64,000 nucleotides of DNA from Oryzias latipes (lineage: Eukaryota; Chordata; Actinopteri; Beloniformes; Adrianichthyidae). Below are positions 11,501-22,460 of the stretch, piece by piece. The stretch spans positions 1,940,001 through 2,004,000 of the forward strand of contig NC_019867.2 of assembly GCF_002234675.1 (NCBI RefSeq). Reading direction: 5' to 3'. A program made the position numbers and the translations under genes. The number at the start of each line of letters is the position of its first letter. The stretch's first letter is position 1. The notes under the pieces were generated by a model that saw nothing but the letters and a program-made list of their open reading frames with translations, was not told the origin of the DNA and ran no database searches.

Positions 11501-14500
11501 CAACAACCTGCACCTGATCCTCCCTCAGGGGGCTTTTCCTCTTCCTGTTGCCTCCACCTCCACCCCTTCTGTTCTCACTCCGGTCTGTCAGGTGCATCCA
11601 AACGCCGTCGGGCAGGCGTGCCATCCCGCCGCTGTGATGCCAAGGAGCCGTTCGGCAGCGCCCCCCGTGGTCGTGGCTGCTCCTCTGCGCCGGCCTGCGC
11701 TCACCGCCGCTTCTTCATCGGCGTGTTTGCCCTCAGCCGCCCCTCAGCCGGCGGCAAAGACGGCCCAGAAGGTTGAACCCAATTCACCTGAAAGTTTAGA
11801 TCCAGTGAAGCTCACCTGACTTTTATTATTTTAAAATTTTCAGCCCAACAAGCGTAAACTGAAGCAGCAAAGCGAAGCGTCCAAAGAGAAAGTCCCGCAC
11901 AACGTTCGCCAGCGCTACGTCAACATGTTCACCGAGGAGTTCCTCAAGTCCACGAAGGACGTTAACGAAGCCTTTCAGAAGGTGAGCCTGCGACGTCTGC
12001 TCTCTACAGAGGCCAGCATCTGAACCCGCTCTGGTGTGAACAGGCCCTGAGCGAAGAAAAGAGCGTCTTCAACCGCAGCGCAAACAAACTCAAGTACCTG
12101 AGTGTCGCTGTGAACGCCCTGAAGAGGCTGAAGAACCAAAGCGCCGCTGCTCCCAAGAGTGAGATCCTCCAAAATCTGAGTTTCCTCCACGTCTGAGAAT
12201 GTCAGATGACTGTCATGTTTCTGTGCTGCAGACGAGACAGAAGTCATCACCCAGAGATCTAAAGGAAACATCCCACTGAGCCCCAAGAAGTTCAGAGGAA
12301 AAGGTGGAGGTCACTTTGATGAATGGGCCGGCCGCTGCTCAGTTCTCTGACTCTTGTCTTTCAGCAGATGACACGGCTTTCTATGAAAGTCTGAAGGATT
12401 ATATTCTGAGTGATGACAGAATGATAGAGAATAATTATCCCGTCCAGCACCCGGAGAAGCGGGGATGTGCGGCCCTTTTTAACGAAAAGAAGCCAAACCC
12501 AGACCGTAAGTGGAGATTTCCCACCCGATGGTCACTGCTGTTCTCCTGTTTTACCACTAGGGGGCAGACTTAGCCGCCTGATGTGCAAAGGAGCCTCAGC
12601 TTTCCCTCTTGATGCTTCCAGCCCTGAAACGGATCTGCTGTCGATGTGGATCCACGTACTCCGTGAGCCAATCGGGCAAACACGTCCGCAAGGAGGAGTG
12701 CAACTACCACTACGGCAAAGGGGTCAAAAACAAAGGTCAGAGGGCAATCTGCATCCACCTGCACCTCACGTGTACACGTTTGCCTTTTAGATCAGACGTG
12801 TTTATGAACGTGCTGACTCTGTTCTGAATTGCAGTGCCGGGTGGAGTGGAGACCCGCTACAGCTGCTGTCAGGGCGTCATGGGAGCTCCGGCGTGTCAGC
12901 TGTTCAAGGTGGAGGTCCACTGTTGAAATGCGCTGACCCGCTTTAGAAAAATCTCTTACAGAGTGCTTCTCCCCTTGACCAGCTGCACGTCCACGATTCC
13001 CTGAGCCTGGAAGGGTTTGTGTCCACGGCAGCCAGGAGCCCGTCGGATGCGGCGTGTCCTGGGGTTTATGCTCTGGATTGTGAAATGGTATTTTCATTCA
13101 TTCCTGAATCTCTCACTGCTTACAGTGGATTCCTTGAAACACCTGAAGGTTCCCGGTTAGGTTTGGACGGGAAAAGCTGTTGGTGAAATGCGGAGAACTG
13201 ATTTTGCCGTCAGTGAGACTTGAACACTGTAAGCTCCGTTTACGGGTGGATCTTTATTCCAATGCTGGTCTGTGGTCATGAGCCGGTGAACCAGGAGAAT
13301 CCAAGCGGACATTTTTTTTCCAAGATGCATACGCAAATTTTCTGTCTTTCCATGCATGTCTTACAGACATTTCACGTATGTACCAGGAATGTATAACTTT
13401 TATATCACGTACACGGCACACGTATCATGTTAATATGACATGATTGACACACAAATCATAAATATTTTGCATATAAACGGCGAAATAATCCCGCACGGTT
13501 CATGTTCTACGATGATTTATGTGGTTGATATGAACTTTTTCCGTGTTTTTTTTGGGATCATCTGTGAAAATTTCACATGAGACCACAACTTTTCTCGCTC
13601 TTTCCAGGTATGACCCAACGTCATCCCTGCTCTATGCACAAAATGACGTAGTGGCCGTGTGACGCAGGCTTTAGAGATAGGGGGAGGAGCTTGGTCACTC
13701 GGAGTAGAGCTGCTGCTCTTCCACATCCAGAGGAGCCAGCTGAGGGGGCTCGTATGGGGGAGGTGTTCGGTATGTCCCACTGGGCGGAGGCCCTGGGGAA
13801 GGCCCAGGACACGCTGGACGGGCCTGGAATTGTCTTGGTAGTCCCCCAAGTGGAGTTGGAGGAAGTGTACGGGGAAAAGAGTTTGACTACCCTACGATCC
13901 GCTGATGGATGGATGGAGCTTCATTTGTTCAAACTTTAATCCTCTATGTATTGAAAAGGTTCCGCTCTGTCAATGTCGTCTTCAGTGTTACACCGTCCGC
14001 GGCCTGGAGCTGTCCAGAGTCACCGTGATCAACTCGGACCTCCAAGTGGTCTACGACGCCTTCGTCAAACCCGACAGCGAGGTCATCGACTATAACACCA
14101 GGTAACTGCCTTCCCTCCGAGTGTCGGCTGGTCTTCCTGTTGCTTTGATCGGTTGTGGACTCGCGCAGGTTTTCGGGTATCTGTGAGAAGGACGTGGCGG
14201 GGAGCAGCGCCTCACTGGAGGAAGTTCAGCAAACTCTGTTGAGCTTCATCAACGCAGACACCATTCTCATTGGACACGGCCTGGAAACAGACCTCTGTTT
14301 GCTGAAGGTGACCAGATATACACCTTTAGAGAACGTTTGGCCAAAATGTTTGTTCTGTTTTGTCTTTGTATAAAACAGAGTCTGAAAGTACACAAAGATG
14401 CTGCTTTTAGTGAAATAATTTGTCTTTGACTTTCAACCATCCTTTTCAGGTTTTTTTATGCTAATAAATGCAGTTTTACCACAGAATTAAGTGGAAACTA

Positions 14501-15129
14501 AGAGCATAAAAGGAAGGTATTTAAGGCGCATTGATCATCTTAAGGTTTTCTTTTTCTTGTTTTCAGGCTTGTGGTTTTACAAAAATAAGAGTCATGAAAA
14601 TGTACTTTTGAGTTTTTATTGCTTTTAAGTTAAACATTTATAACTAATATGAAAACTCAAATACACATGGTACAAATATATTTTCTCCCATGATGCAATG
14701 CGACTGATCAGTTTCCGATCATCCTGTAGAAATGAAAGCAGTTTGAGGAGTTTTTATTGTGCTCTAGCTGCTTCACGGGAAGGTCGTGGACACGTCGGTG
14801 GTCTTCCCCCACCGCCTGGGCCCCCCCCACAGGCTCAGCCTCAAACACCTGACGGCCGAACACCTCCGGAGGATCATCCAGGAAAGCGGTGGGTGTGCAG
14901 CGTGGGAGGGTCCGCTGCCCACGGGGGGGACGTTCCCGAGCTTCTTTTCGTCGTTCCGTTGAATAAAGACATTTGTCCTTTTTAAAAATACATTTGGAAG
15001 AGCTGAACAGGTGAGACTCAATGTTTGCCGTTTCTCCCAGTTTGTGGCCACGACACTGCAGAGGATGCAGCTGCCTGCATGGAGCTGATGCTGTGGAGGG
15101 TCAAGGAAGACGGAAAAATGAAAAGATGA
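8581..15129 (+). CDS. rexo1: REXO1-type RNA exonuclease (DEDDh), 16 exons
   Basis: Predicted 3'-5' RNA exonuclease of the Rex1/REXO1 (Elongin A binding protein 1) family, nuclear by family. Exons: 8581-8722, 9336-10486, 10566-10658, 10741-10987, 11455-11771, 11844-11981, 12044-12158, 12232-12303, 12365-12505, 12622-12735, 12835-12908, 12962-13087, 13986-14101, 14169-14307, 14768-14888 and 15041-15129. They give 3195 nt, about 1064 aa. The N-terminus ([19 protein letters not shown]...) holds a CCCH-like zinc motif. A low-complexity Ser/Pro/Asp-rich middle is followed by the conserved [16 protein letters not shown] block. A C-C-C-H zinc ribbon ([11 protein letters not shown]...EECNYHY) precedes the exonuclease domain. 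Catalytic motifs are [18 protein letters not shown] and HDTAEDA, so all DEDDh residues are present. Start is the first ATG, in the zinc-motif frame. Sixteen exons matches my recollection of the human gene. It could be a REXO1 paralogue. Confidence 0.93.
13690..13920 (+). mobile_element. Non-LTR retrotransposon ORF2 tail in rexo1 intron 12
   Basis: The sequence CACATCCAGAGGAGCCAGCT, then GAGGTGTTC, a GGAGGCCCTGGGGAAG block and GCCCAGGACACGCTGGA, ending GATGGATGGATGG, matches the recalled C-terminal end of an abundant fish LINE reverse-transcriptase ORF (HIERSQ...GRPRTRW...PPEELEEV). The reading frame is decayed. It lies inside the long intron between the DCEM exon and the next catalytic exon and would be spliced out. 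Confidence 0.7.
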
Positions 15130-15516
15130 AGCTCTCACTGCCAGATTCAGATTTAAATATGGAGTTTTGTTTTAAGTTCTGTCACTTATTTAGTTAAATG
15201 TGTCTTTTTTTGTATGCAGAGGGATTTGAGGCTTATCTTTCTTTTTCAAATATGAGCTTGTAAAGTGGTGGGTTGACAATTATTTTTCAACTAAAAGCAA
15301 AAAAAATCTGTCTGGTTTTTTTTTGTTTCCAAATCGTCCATCAGCCAATGAGGCTTCAGCCTCTGATGCCAGATGGACCTCAGGTGTGGTAAATGAGATG
15401 CAGGTGGACAAACCTGCTCAAAGTTGTAGTGATTACAGACACCCCCCCCCCCCACACTTAAAATCCCAGTCTGTTTACTGAACCGTGAGTTTTCTATCCC
15501 CGTCTCGGCTGAATCC
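15130..15516. other. Tail-to-tail interval between rexo1 and UGT
   Basis: These 387 bases separate the two convergent stop codons. They contain T-rich and A-rich tracts and a C10 homopolymer near 15441. No clear AATAAA was found on either strand close to the stops, so the 3' ends may use variant signals or overlap. No coding sequence was seen. Confidence 0.6.
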
Positions 15517-18500
15517 TCACTCCGCCTTCGTCTTGACTGCTTTGCTGCCACAGCATCTCCTGAAACAGAACCTGCAGGTCCCGATGAAGAGGAAGATGAG
15601 GAAGAGGTCCAAGCAGAGGAAGGCCACCAGGACGTCCAGGCTGTGGTACTGGTACCAGGTGAGCTTGTGGGAGTGGACCCGTAAATGCTTGGCTCCCTTG
15701 TTTCTCATGGTGAACTCGATCCAGAACACGGCCTCGTCCCGGGCGCTCATGGGTCTGTCGTGATGGATCCCGGACAGCCGCATCGCGTTTTCTTTATAGC
15801 TGTGGATGAGAAGGGGGGGGCGAAATGTGTTTGTGCTCTTCAGCTTCACAAAGGATGAGGAAAACCCCTTCAACCTGCAGTCAGAAGATCTGCGTCTTTG
15901 TGAGATCGTCTTAGGTTTGACCCCCCGAGACAGAAAAGGTGTTCCACGTGTCGATGTACTTACGATTTATCGTTGACGACGGTGTTGATGGCGTCCCTGA
16001 AGTCCTCGCTGGTCATGAAGTTCAGGTTGAGGATCACTGCAGCTCCTTTTGCCTTCATGTGGTTCATGTTGTCCGGCTGGTCAGCAAACATGGGGATGCC
16101 CACCATGGGAACGCCGTGGTAGATGGCCTCATAGAGGCCGTTGGTGCCACCGTGGGTGATGAAGGCTCTCGTCTTTGGATGACCTGTTGAGGGCCAAGAT
16201 TTTTCAAGTAGGAGTGAAACGATTTATCGACCCATTACTACAATCCAACCAGATAGATCTGTCATCAAATTGACCTAAACCGTTATAAAATCGTTTCAAA
16301 ATGGGATACATCCGATATTCAACGTCGGAAAATCCCGTTTGAATAGAGACGGGGTATTTACTATTGTGTAAAATCGACCAAGACAACATCTGAGTCCCTC
16401 TGAAATTTTGGCTCAAGATGTCCCAAGTGCGTTTCAGGTCAGTGAATCGGATCGTTCAAGATGAACCAAAATCGACAAGGAATCGTATCGTCAATCCCAA
16501 ATTAGGATATGATTCGAATCGTTAAAATTCATTGTTACAACACCTAATTCAAGCAAGTTTTAACTCTGTCCCTGCATTTCCTCACAGGTGTAGTAGTTGC
16601 TCCACTCTGAGCCTTAGTCCCAACAGTTTTAATGGGTGAACCTAGGCTGTCTGCTGATGATAGTCAAACCTGTACAGGGCCCACAGGTGACCTACATGAA
16701 ATATCAAGGTTGTATCATTCAGTGAGCCCCTAGAGAGAAAATGTTCATGGACATTTTTCTACAGGCTTGCTGCAGGCGACAGGTTGTAGGGAAACACACG
16801 TAAGACAACATTCAACTCGTGAGGGGTAAATAGACGAGACACGAGACGATATTTATAAATATTTTCAATTCCTGCAGACTGTACAAGGAGTGCTGTTCAC
16901 GTGAAACATGCACGCTCCTTGCTGCAGCCTGACTGTTGGAAATTAGCCAGAGTGAAGTTTGTGTGAACGTCCAACAGGTACTTCTGTATCACGTGCACAC
17001 CCCGTGCGTGCAGCTTCTGTGCGTGGCGTGAGGACATCATGAGACAGCGTCACTTGTACGTCAGAAGTGCATGTAACTTCCATAATCCTTATGAATGCTT
17101 CACGATACACTTGCCAGACACATACGACGATGGTGCGTTCCATTTTCAGGACGTTTTTGAGGTGGCCGTACGAGCTTCAAGACTCCTCTCTGTGACCCTC
17201 CACGGACCCTGACAACCCAAAAAAAGCAGCAGAACCCGTACGGGTCAAGCCTATTTTGGGTGTCTGTGACAAAGGCTTTACTCACCCAGTAGATCATTCT
17301 GAGGAATCCAGTCATAAAGTTTGGTGTTGGGACCCAACGTTACTGGTTTCTCCCCGCTGTATCTCCAGACTACCTACAGCCAGAAAACAGTTTCTTTAAA
17401 CATTTATCAGACGTGTAGAATCCTGAATCAGAAGCCAGTTGTAGAGAGTAAGGGGCAGTTTTGTTAAATATTAAAGTTTTTTTTTCTTTTTGATATCTTA
17501 ATAAAGCAAGTAAAGATGGCTCCTTCACATCGGGTCTTGATTCCACATTTCAAACTTCTGTTCTTCCATGTATTTGCTTTAAATTTCCTACAGTAATTGT
17601 TTCATCTTGTTCTCCCCAATAAGCTCTCAATATTTAAAGATCAACAGAGTTCTGTGAGGTTTTCCTTACCTTCTGAGGAATCTGAGCGAGGGCTGAGGCT
17701 ATCATGTTTGCCTTTGACGTCGTGATGTTCTTGATCATGGATCCCAACGTAAAGACCACAATGCCGGCATCTCCAGAACTCTGGACAAATTCTTCCATGT
17801 CCTGCAGGAGAGCAGTTCAAATTGTCCCCATCTTTAAGATTTTCCTGACTTGTAAAAATAGCTGCAAAGACGTGGGAGAAAAAAAACCCACCTTTGGTAA
17901 AGGTTTCGCAGGTCGGCAGTGGATCCCACCAACAAACTTAAAGTTGGGAAGAAATGGGCGAGGGAACTCAAAGTCCCAGTATGTTCGTATCAACCAAATA
18001 TCCGCTCTCCCCATCAACTGGCAGCCATTGGTGGGCATTCCTGTGACACACCGAACACCAAAGGTAAGGTTGAAACTTGAAAAGAGCAAAACAACCTTCA
18101 TCAAACCACGGAGGGGGTCTTCAGGTGGTGTGTTGGTGCTTACCTCTGACCTCAGAGTAATATTTATCAACCCGGGTCCAGTAAATCGGTTCTAGGACGA
18201 CATCATTTAAAGCATAGAAGAGGAAGTTCCACACTCTGTCGAAGAAGTCCATCTTGTCCGTCAGTTTGCTCATACTGGCGGGCACGAAGGACGGGGGAGA
18301 AGGAAGCTGACCGCAGTATCTTTCCCAGTTATTGACCATACTGAAACGTAAGGAAAGCACCAGAGGAAGTCCTAAAATGTCAGCCACTAAGTCACTGCCC
18401 GGATAGATGGGGTCAGACAGGAGAAGGTCAAAGTGTCCCTCCTTCAGCTTCTTCATTGTCGTTTCGGATTTCACCACACCGTCCAAATAATCTAAGGAAT

Positions 18501-18852
18501 AGCTCATTTCGAACTCCATAAGATCAATGAACTTCTTGTAGATTTGGAAGTAGTTCATGTAATCCATCTCGTACATGCTGAAGTGTAACAGTTCTTCTAG
18601 ATAGTTCTCCATGTCCTCAAGGGAAACGGAGACGTTAAACGGCAGGTAGTGGAAGTGGGCCGGTTCCTTGGTGCTCATGAACATGGACGTGCTTGGGACC
18701 AGGACGGTCACGCTGTGTCCTCTGTCCACCAGAGTCTCCAGGAGCGGCTTCATGTTTATCCAGTGGCTGGCTTCAGTGTACCATACTAAGATGTTTCCTC
18801 CAGAAGCGCTCGACGTCAAGCAGAGAAGCAGCAGGGAGAGACGCAGCTCCAT
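15517..18852 (-). CDS. UDP-glucuronosyltransferase, UGT2-like, 6 exons
   Basis: Membrane enzyme of the endoplasmic reticulum that transfers glucuronic acid from UDP-glucuronate to lipophilic substrates. Exons in gene order: 18144-18852, 17892-18040, 17670-17801, 17286-17373, 15964-16183 and 15517-15799, totalling 1581 nt and 526 aa, the normal size. The N-terminus is a signal peptide ([16 protein letters not shown]). The catalytic His lies in TEASHW. The C-terminal half has the donor-binding signature from [17 protein letters not shown] to [15 protein letters not shown]. Near the end are a membrane anchor ([17 protein letters not shown]) and a lysine-rich tail ending KTKAE, resembling a dilysine ER-retention signal. 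The exon layout, with a large first exon and five short ones, is the UGT2 pattern. The exact orthologue or substrate cannot be told, so no symbol is given. Confidence 0.95.
16208..16548. mobile_element. hAT-like MITE in UGT intron 4
   Basis: An AT-rich non-coding block beginning TAGGAGTGAAACGATTTATCG and ending GTTACAACACCTA, so the ends are imperfect inverted repeats. The interior is full of ATCG-rich words (ATCGACC, AATCGGATCG, GATTCGAATCG) typical of this fish repeat family. A related copy lies near 20815-21470. No exact target duplication could be fixed. Confidence 0.5.
16960..17150. repeat. Dispersed repeat, copy A (empty-site paralogue)
   Basis: CTTCTGTATCACGTGCACAC through GTGCGTGGCGTGAGGAC and CGTCACTTGTACGTCAGAAG to GATGGTGCGTTCC aligns with the sequence on both sides of the 58451-60012 insertion. 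Both copies end in a minus-strand frame beginning MERTIVVCV, which is why the family is recognisable. It lies in UGT intron 4 and is not coding there. Confidence 0.65.
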
Positions 18853-18887
18853 GGTGGCTGGATGTCGGCTGGAGACCCTGCTGAGCC

Positions 18888-18924
18888 TTTTTTACAGGCG
18901 CACCTTCTCAGGTAATGATTAACC
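18888..18924 (-). promoter_or_regulatory. UGT proximal promoter with HNF1-like site
   Basis: On the minus strand, GGTTAATCATTACC (18911-18924) matches the HNF1 palindrome GTTAATNATTAAC with one mismatch. A TATA-like TAAAAAA (18888-18893) follows about 20 bases downstream and the start codon is at 18852. HNF1 sites close to the TATA region are established regulators of mammalian UGT1/UGT2 genes in liver and gut, so the same control is inferred here. Confidence 0.65.
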
Positions 18925-19072
18925 AGCAGACGCTGAACTCTGACATGCTCCTCTTTGTTCCATACGATCTAAGGTACATTAGGTCCACCCTGAAAGAGGG
19001 TAGAGTGCAAGACTGCAAGGATTTACAGTCATCCTCTAAAACAATTGTTTATGTAAATAATATTTTTGCTTC

Positions 19073-19286
19073 TTAACCCTTGTGCTATCCTAGGCTCTTT
19101 ACCATTGGGAGTTGGGTCATCTAGACCCACTAGACAGTGCTCTGAACCTTTCTTCTTCAATGATTTGTGATCTTCACTGGTGTCCATGGATTACATGAAA
19201 TCTTTCCACCTTTATCCACCTTTGTCATGGTAGGGAGAACATGTCAATGGAAGGGGGGGGGTCATCTAAGATAGCACAAGGGTTAA
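19073..19286. mobile_element. TTAA-flanked MITE, copy 1 (piggyBac-like)
   Basis: CCCTTGTGCTATC at the left end is repeated exactly as GATAGCACAAGGG at the right end, and the 206-bp element is bounded by TTAA on both sides (19073-19076 and 19283-19286). TTAA duplication with CCC-starting ends is the piggyBac hallmark. The interior is non-coding. A diverged second copy lies at 51957-52156. Confidence 0.85.
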
Positions 19287-19299
19287 AGGAGAAATGACA

Positions 19300-20320
19300 C
19301 AGCAGGAAAGTCAATAATGCTTGAGGAGGCGCCCATCATGATGCCTGGCCTTACATCTTTTGGGTCTTGTCCCACACAAGCACCTGAGGTCTGAGCTTGA
19401 AGGTAGGCCTGGTGGCCTCCTTGCTGGGTCCAGCATGGAGTCTCCTTCATCATTCTCAGGATGGACCATGAGTGTCGTGTGCTGTGTGGTTTGGACAATG
19501 GTCAAAAATGGGTGGCTTGATGGGCCAATCCCTGGAAGTAGACCCTGACCAACAGGGAACCTCCTGAGTGGGAAGGAACCTGAACTTGTGTGGGAGGTCA
19601 GGTGGTTCCGGCCAGAGATTTTCTTTCTTGCTTTCAGACACAGTTTATGCTCTGAAACCAGACTCTTTGAGACACTCCCACTTTGAAGTTTCCTTATGAT
19701 GAGAGGTGACGGGCTAGTGTGGACTCGCTCACAGATGCCCAGTTTAGTGGCCTTGTGTTGGAGTTCCTCCTTGTGAACAAGAGAATCTCTTTCCTGATCT
19801 TCCAAGTTGGGAACAGTGAGTTTGACTTGTGGCCTGAACAACTGTCTGGGGACATTTAGTCATGGGGTGCCATGTTCTTTACCCCCACTGTGGACTGAAG
19901 TATGTCTTCGGTGTTTGCTGGGGGGATGCAACTAAGATCTGGCAATGGTCTAATCAGAACTACAGGAAGTCATCAAGCTTAAGGATTTCTAAGAGCTGGT
20001 TTGTGGCCTGTTGCAGAGATAAAATTCAGTTTGTTGAAACTATGGAGAATCCTTATTGGTCATCCTCAAAAGGTATTCTGGGAACCCATTTGGGACCTTT
20101 TGGAAGGTGAAGCTCTACCACCATCTATAGTGCAGCTAAAAAACTATTGACCACATAAAGACGCAAAGTTGACACTTTGAAGCTAGAAGACGAAGGAGAC
20201 GGTGAGGACCCGGAACTGGGGCCGGTCCATCCAAGCTGAAGTCATAAAGATTCCCAAAAAGCTCCAAAGTAGATCGTCTGTGGTGGTCGCCCTAACAGAG
20301 TCTGCTTCTGATCCAAGTTC
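19300..20320. other. Unrecognised intergenic block, possibly a decayed element
   Basis: Open frames exist on both strands (the longest is 19311-19841, minus, 176 aa) with mixed, protein-like composition, but none carries a domain I recognise and no splice structure is evident. It directly adjoins the CCCTTGTG MITE upstream of the UGT promoter. A degraded transposon or pseudogene is the most likely explanation. It is reported as unresolved. Confidence 0.35.
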
Positions 20321-20814
20321 CTTCCTGAGTTCTAGAAAGACTTTTTAACATCCCTTTTTTTAAGAATTATTTCTGAAAAAAGAGAGAACAATTTTCTTTC
20401 TAATTATTAATGAACTATCTTGGATCTAACCGTTTCCCTAAATGTACATTAACATAACATTTTCATCTTTGTAGCCGCTTACATGTCCTATGTTGTGTTA
20501 CGAGTCCAGCAGTCCTCGATACTTCCTTTTTTTCCATGACCTCTTGTATTTTCTTCGCCCCCACCGTTATAAAGTCAGGAGAATTGGCTTGTTGGTCGTT
20601 AATGACCATTCCCCCTTATCCTCTTCTGTGTATTTTGTAGTAAAAGTTCAAACTTCACAGTTCTTATCAAAACATTGTCAAACTTTGTTTTAATCAGTCA
20701 CTTATCCATCAGATGGAGAGCTGAGCTTCACATGGACTTTGTCATGTACATCCACAACCTCGATGGAGCTGGTAATTTATTTTTTAAGTTATGTTTCCAA
20801 AATAAAAATAAAAA

Positions 20815-21475
20815 AGGGTTTAACGATTAATCAATGAATCAATTTCTATTCCTATTGTCCAACTAGATCGATCCGTCTGAGGCAAGTTGTTAATCAAATC
20901 AACCGAAATCCTAATAAAAATAAAATAATTCAATCATATTGATAAATAAATACTATTTGGATTGAGGTACAGTAGGTTTATTTCACTATAAGGTACAAAC
21001 GACCAATCACAGCGGACAACACACGTGTGATGTCATGAACACGGATCAGTCCATCATTCCAGTCCAATGTGTGGACAGACTTTGAATAAAGTCATGTGAC
21101 CATCCAGTGTCTAGAATGTTCTAAGAATGTTCCCTTTGGATTCTTTGGATGTGGAAAAACAACAGTGGTGAACTTTAGGAAACTAACATGTGAATGGATT
21201 TGACATTCATTCTAGTTTACTTGTTGTTTTGGACACAGATTTCATTTAAACTTGATGATCTGGAAGAAATCCAAGAATCTGGAAAACTGTTCAGTAGCAG
21301 GAATTTCTGTCTGAGTCTCACTGCTGGAAGTTTGGATCAAGAGGATCTGGATCCACTTTAGGTCGGAGAATTTGATCCAATCCTATCGTTCAAAATAAAC
21401 TTATATCGACCATGAATCAGATCATCAACCAATAATTATGAATCGTTGTTAAAAGGAACCGCTACACCGCCTGTA
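20815..21475. repeat. ATCG-rich hAT-like repeat, larger copy
   Basis: Begins near GTTTAACGATTAATCAATG and ends near ATTATGAATCGTTGTT, with internal words such as AACTAGATCGATCCG and CCTATCGTTCAAAATAAAC. These resemble the 16208-16548 element. It is AT-rich and non-coding. Boundaries are approximate. Confidence 0.4.
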
Positions 21476-21929
21476 GATGCACATTGGGTCCAGTCTTCAG
21501 GGTTCTTGTCGTTTGAGCAGCGGTTTTTTGAAATGGACTGGGTTCAGTGACGTTTTGGGGGGGGGGGGGGGGGTCACTCTAAAGTCTTGGCTATAGAGGG
21601 TGTTTCTGAATGCCCCTTAAGGAATCGGTGCTCTTGGAGAAATGTCACTTCTAGCTGTTTGGGCCTCCAAACTGGCCCCCGCTCCACCTCACCTCATTAA
21701 CATTGTTGATCCCTTTTGACTCAACGACAATAACCGTGTGAACTGCTGGATGCTGGGGCTCGTAGGGGACCCCCCCCCCCTTAGGTTAAGGCACCACCTG
21801 GAGTGTTGAAGGTGCTGCAGGCTAATGTTTTGGTAGAAGTCTGGACTCCATGTTGGACTTTTCTTCACTGCTTCTTCGTTCTGGCTTGCTCCTCTTCCTC
21901 CAGCACTCGCTGAGCGTTACACAGCACTG

Positions 21930-22460
21930 CTTTTTGAAGTAGACATTTGCATAATCAGATTAGGGCGAGCGATTGTCAGTGCCCCCTCCCCGAATCAGTG
22001 GGTGCTCCAGAAGAGAGAGGGTGCTGTCCACCCCAACAATGAACGACTTCCCCTTCGTCTTTCGCCGTCCAGCCAGCACCTGCATCCCACTCGTCCACAC
22101 CAACGGCGGCCCTTGCTCAGACGTGCAGCCACAGAGTGCAGGGGGGGGGGGGGGGTTTAAGAGCATGCTGGGAGTGGGAGGGCAGGGGTTGAGCTGAGAG
22201 ATATTCAAACTTGCAGAGTGTGAATTGGCTTTAAAGGGATAAAGAGCTCAGGGCCCATCGGCTGGCGCCCAACTCCAGAAATGTCTCTTTCACAGGCGTT
22301 TGAGCCGGGAGAGCGGCGGGCTGCCTGCGCCGATCTGGCCCATTGTGATAATGAATTCAGACGGTGTGCTAGACGCTGATAAGGAAATGTGCTCTCCATA
22401 GACGATTACCCCTGAGCCCGGGAGAATACCCCGCTCTCTGGGTTGGAGGGAATGAGACGC
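21930..22460. promoter_or_regulatory. Candidate conserved non-coding element, downstream of tal2
   Basis: This block differs from its AT-rich surroundings in balanced composition and dense factor-like motifs: an octamer ATTTGCAT (21945-21952), TAATCAGATTAG just after it, and later TGATAATGAATTC and CTGATAAGG. The G15 tract at 22141 interrupts it. Open frames across it are short and unlike any protein. Enhancer function is inference; sequence conservation could not be checked here. Confidence 0.4.

Noticed and set aside
19311-19841. 176-aa minus-strand frame near the UGT promoter
   Set aside because: No domain, start context or exon structure; likely decayed repeat DNA. Listed only as an unresolved block.
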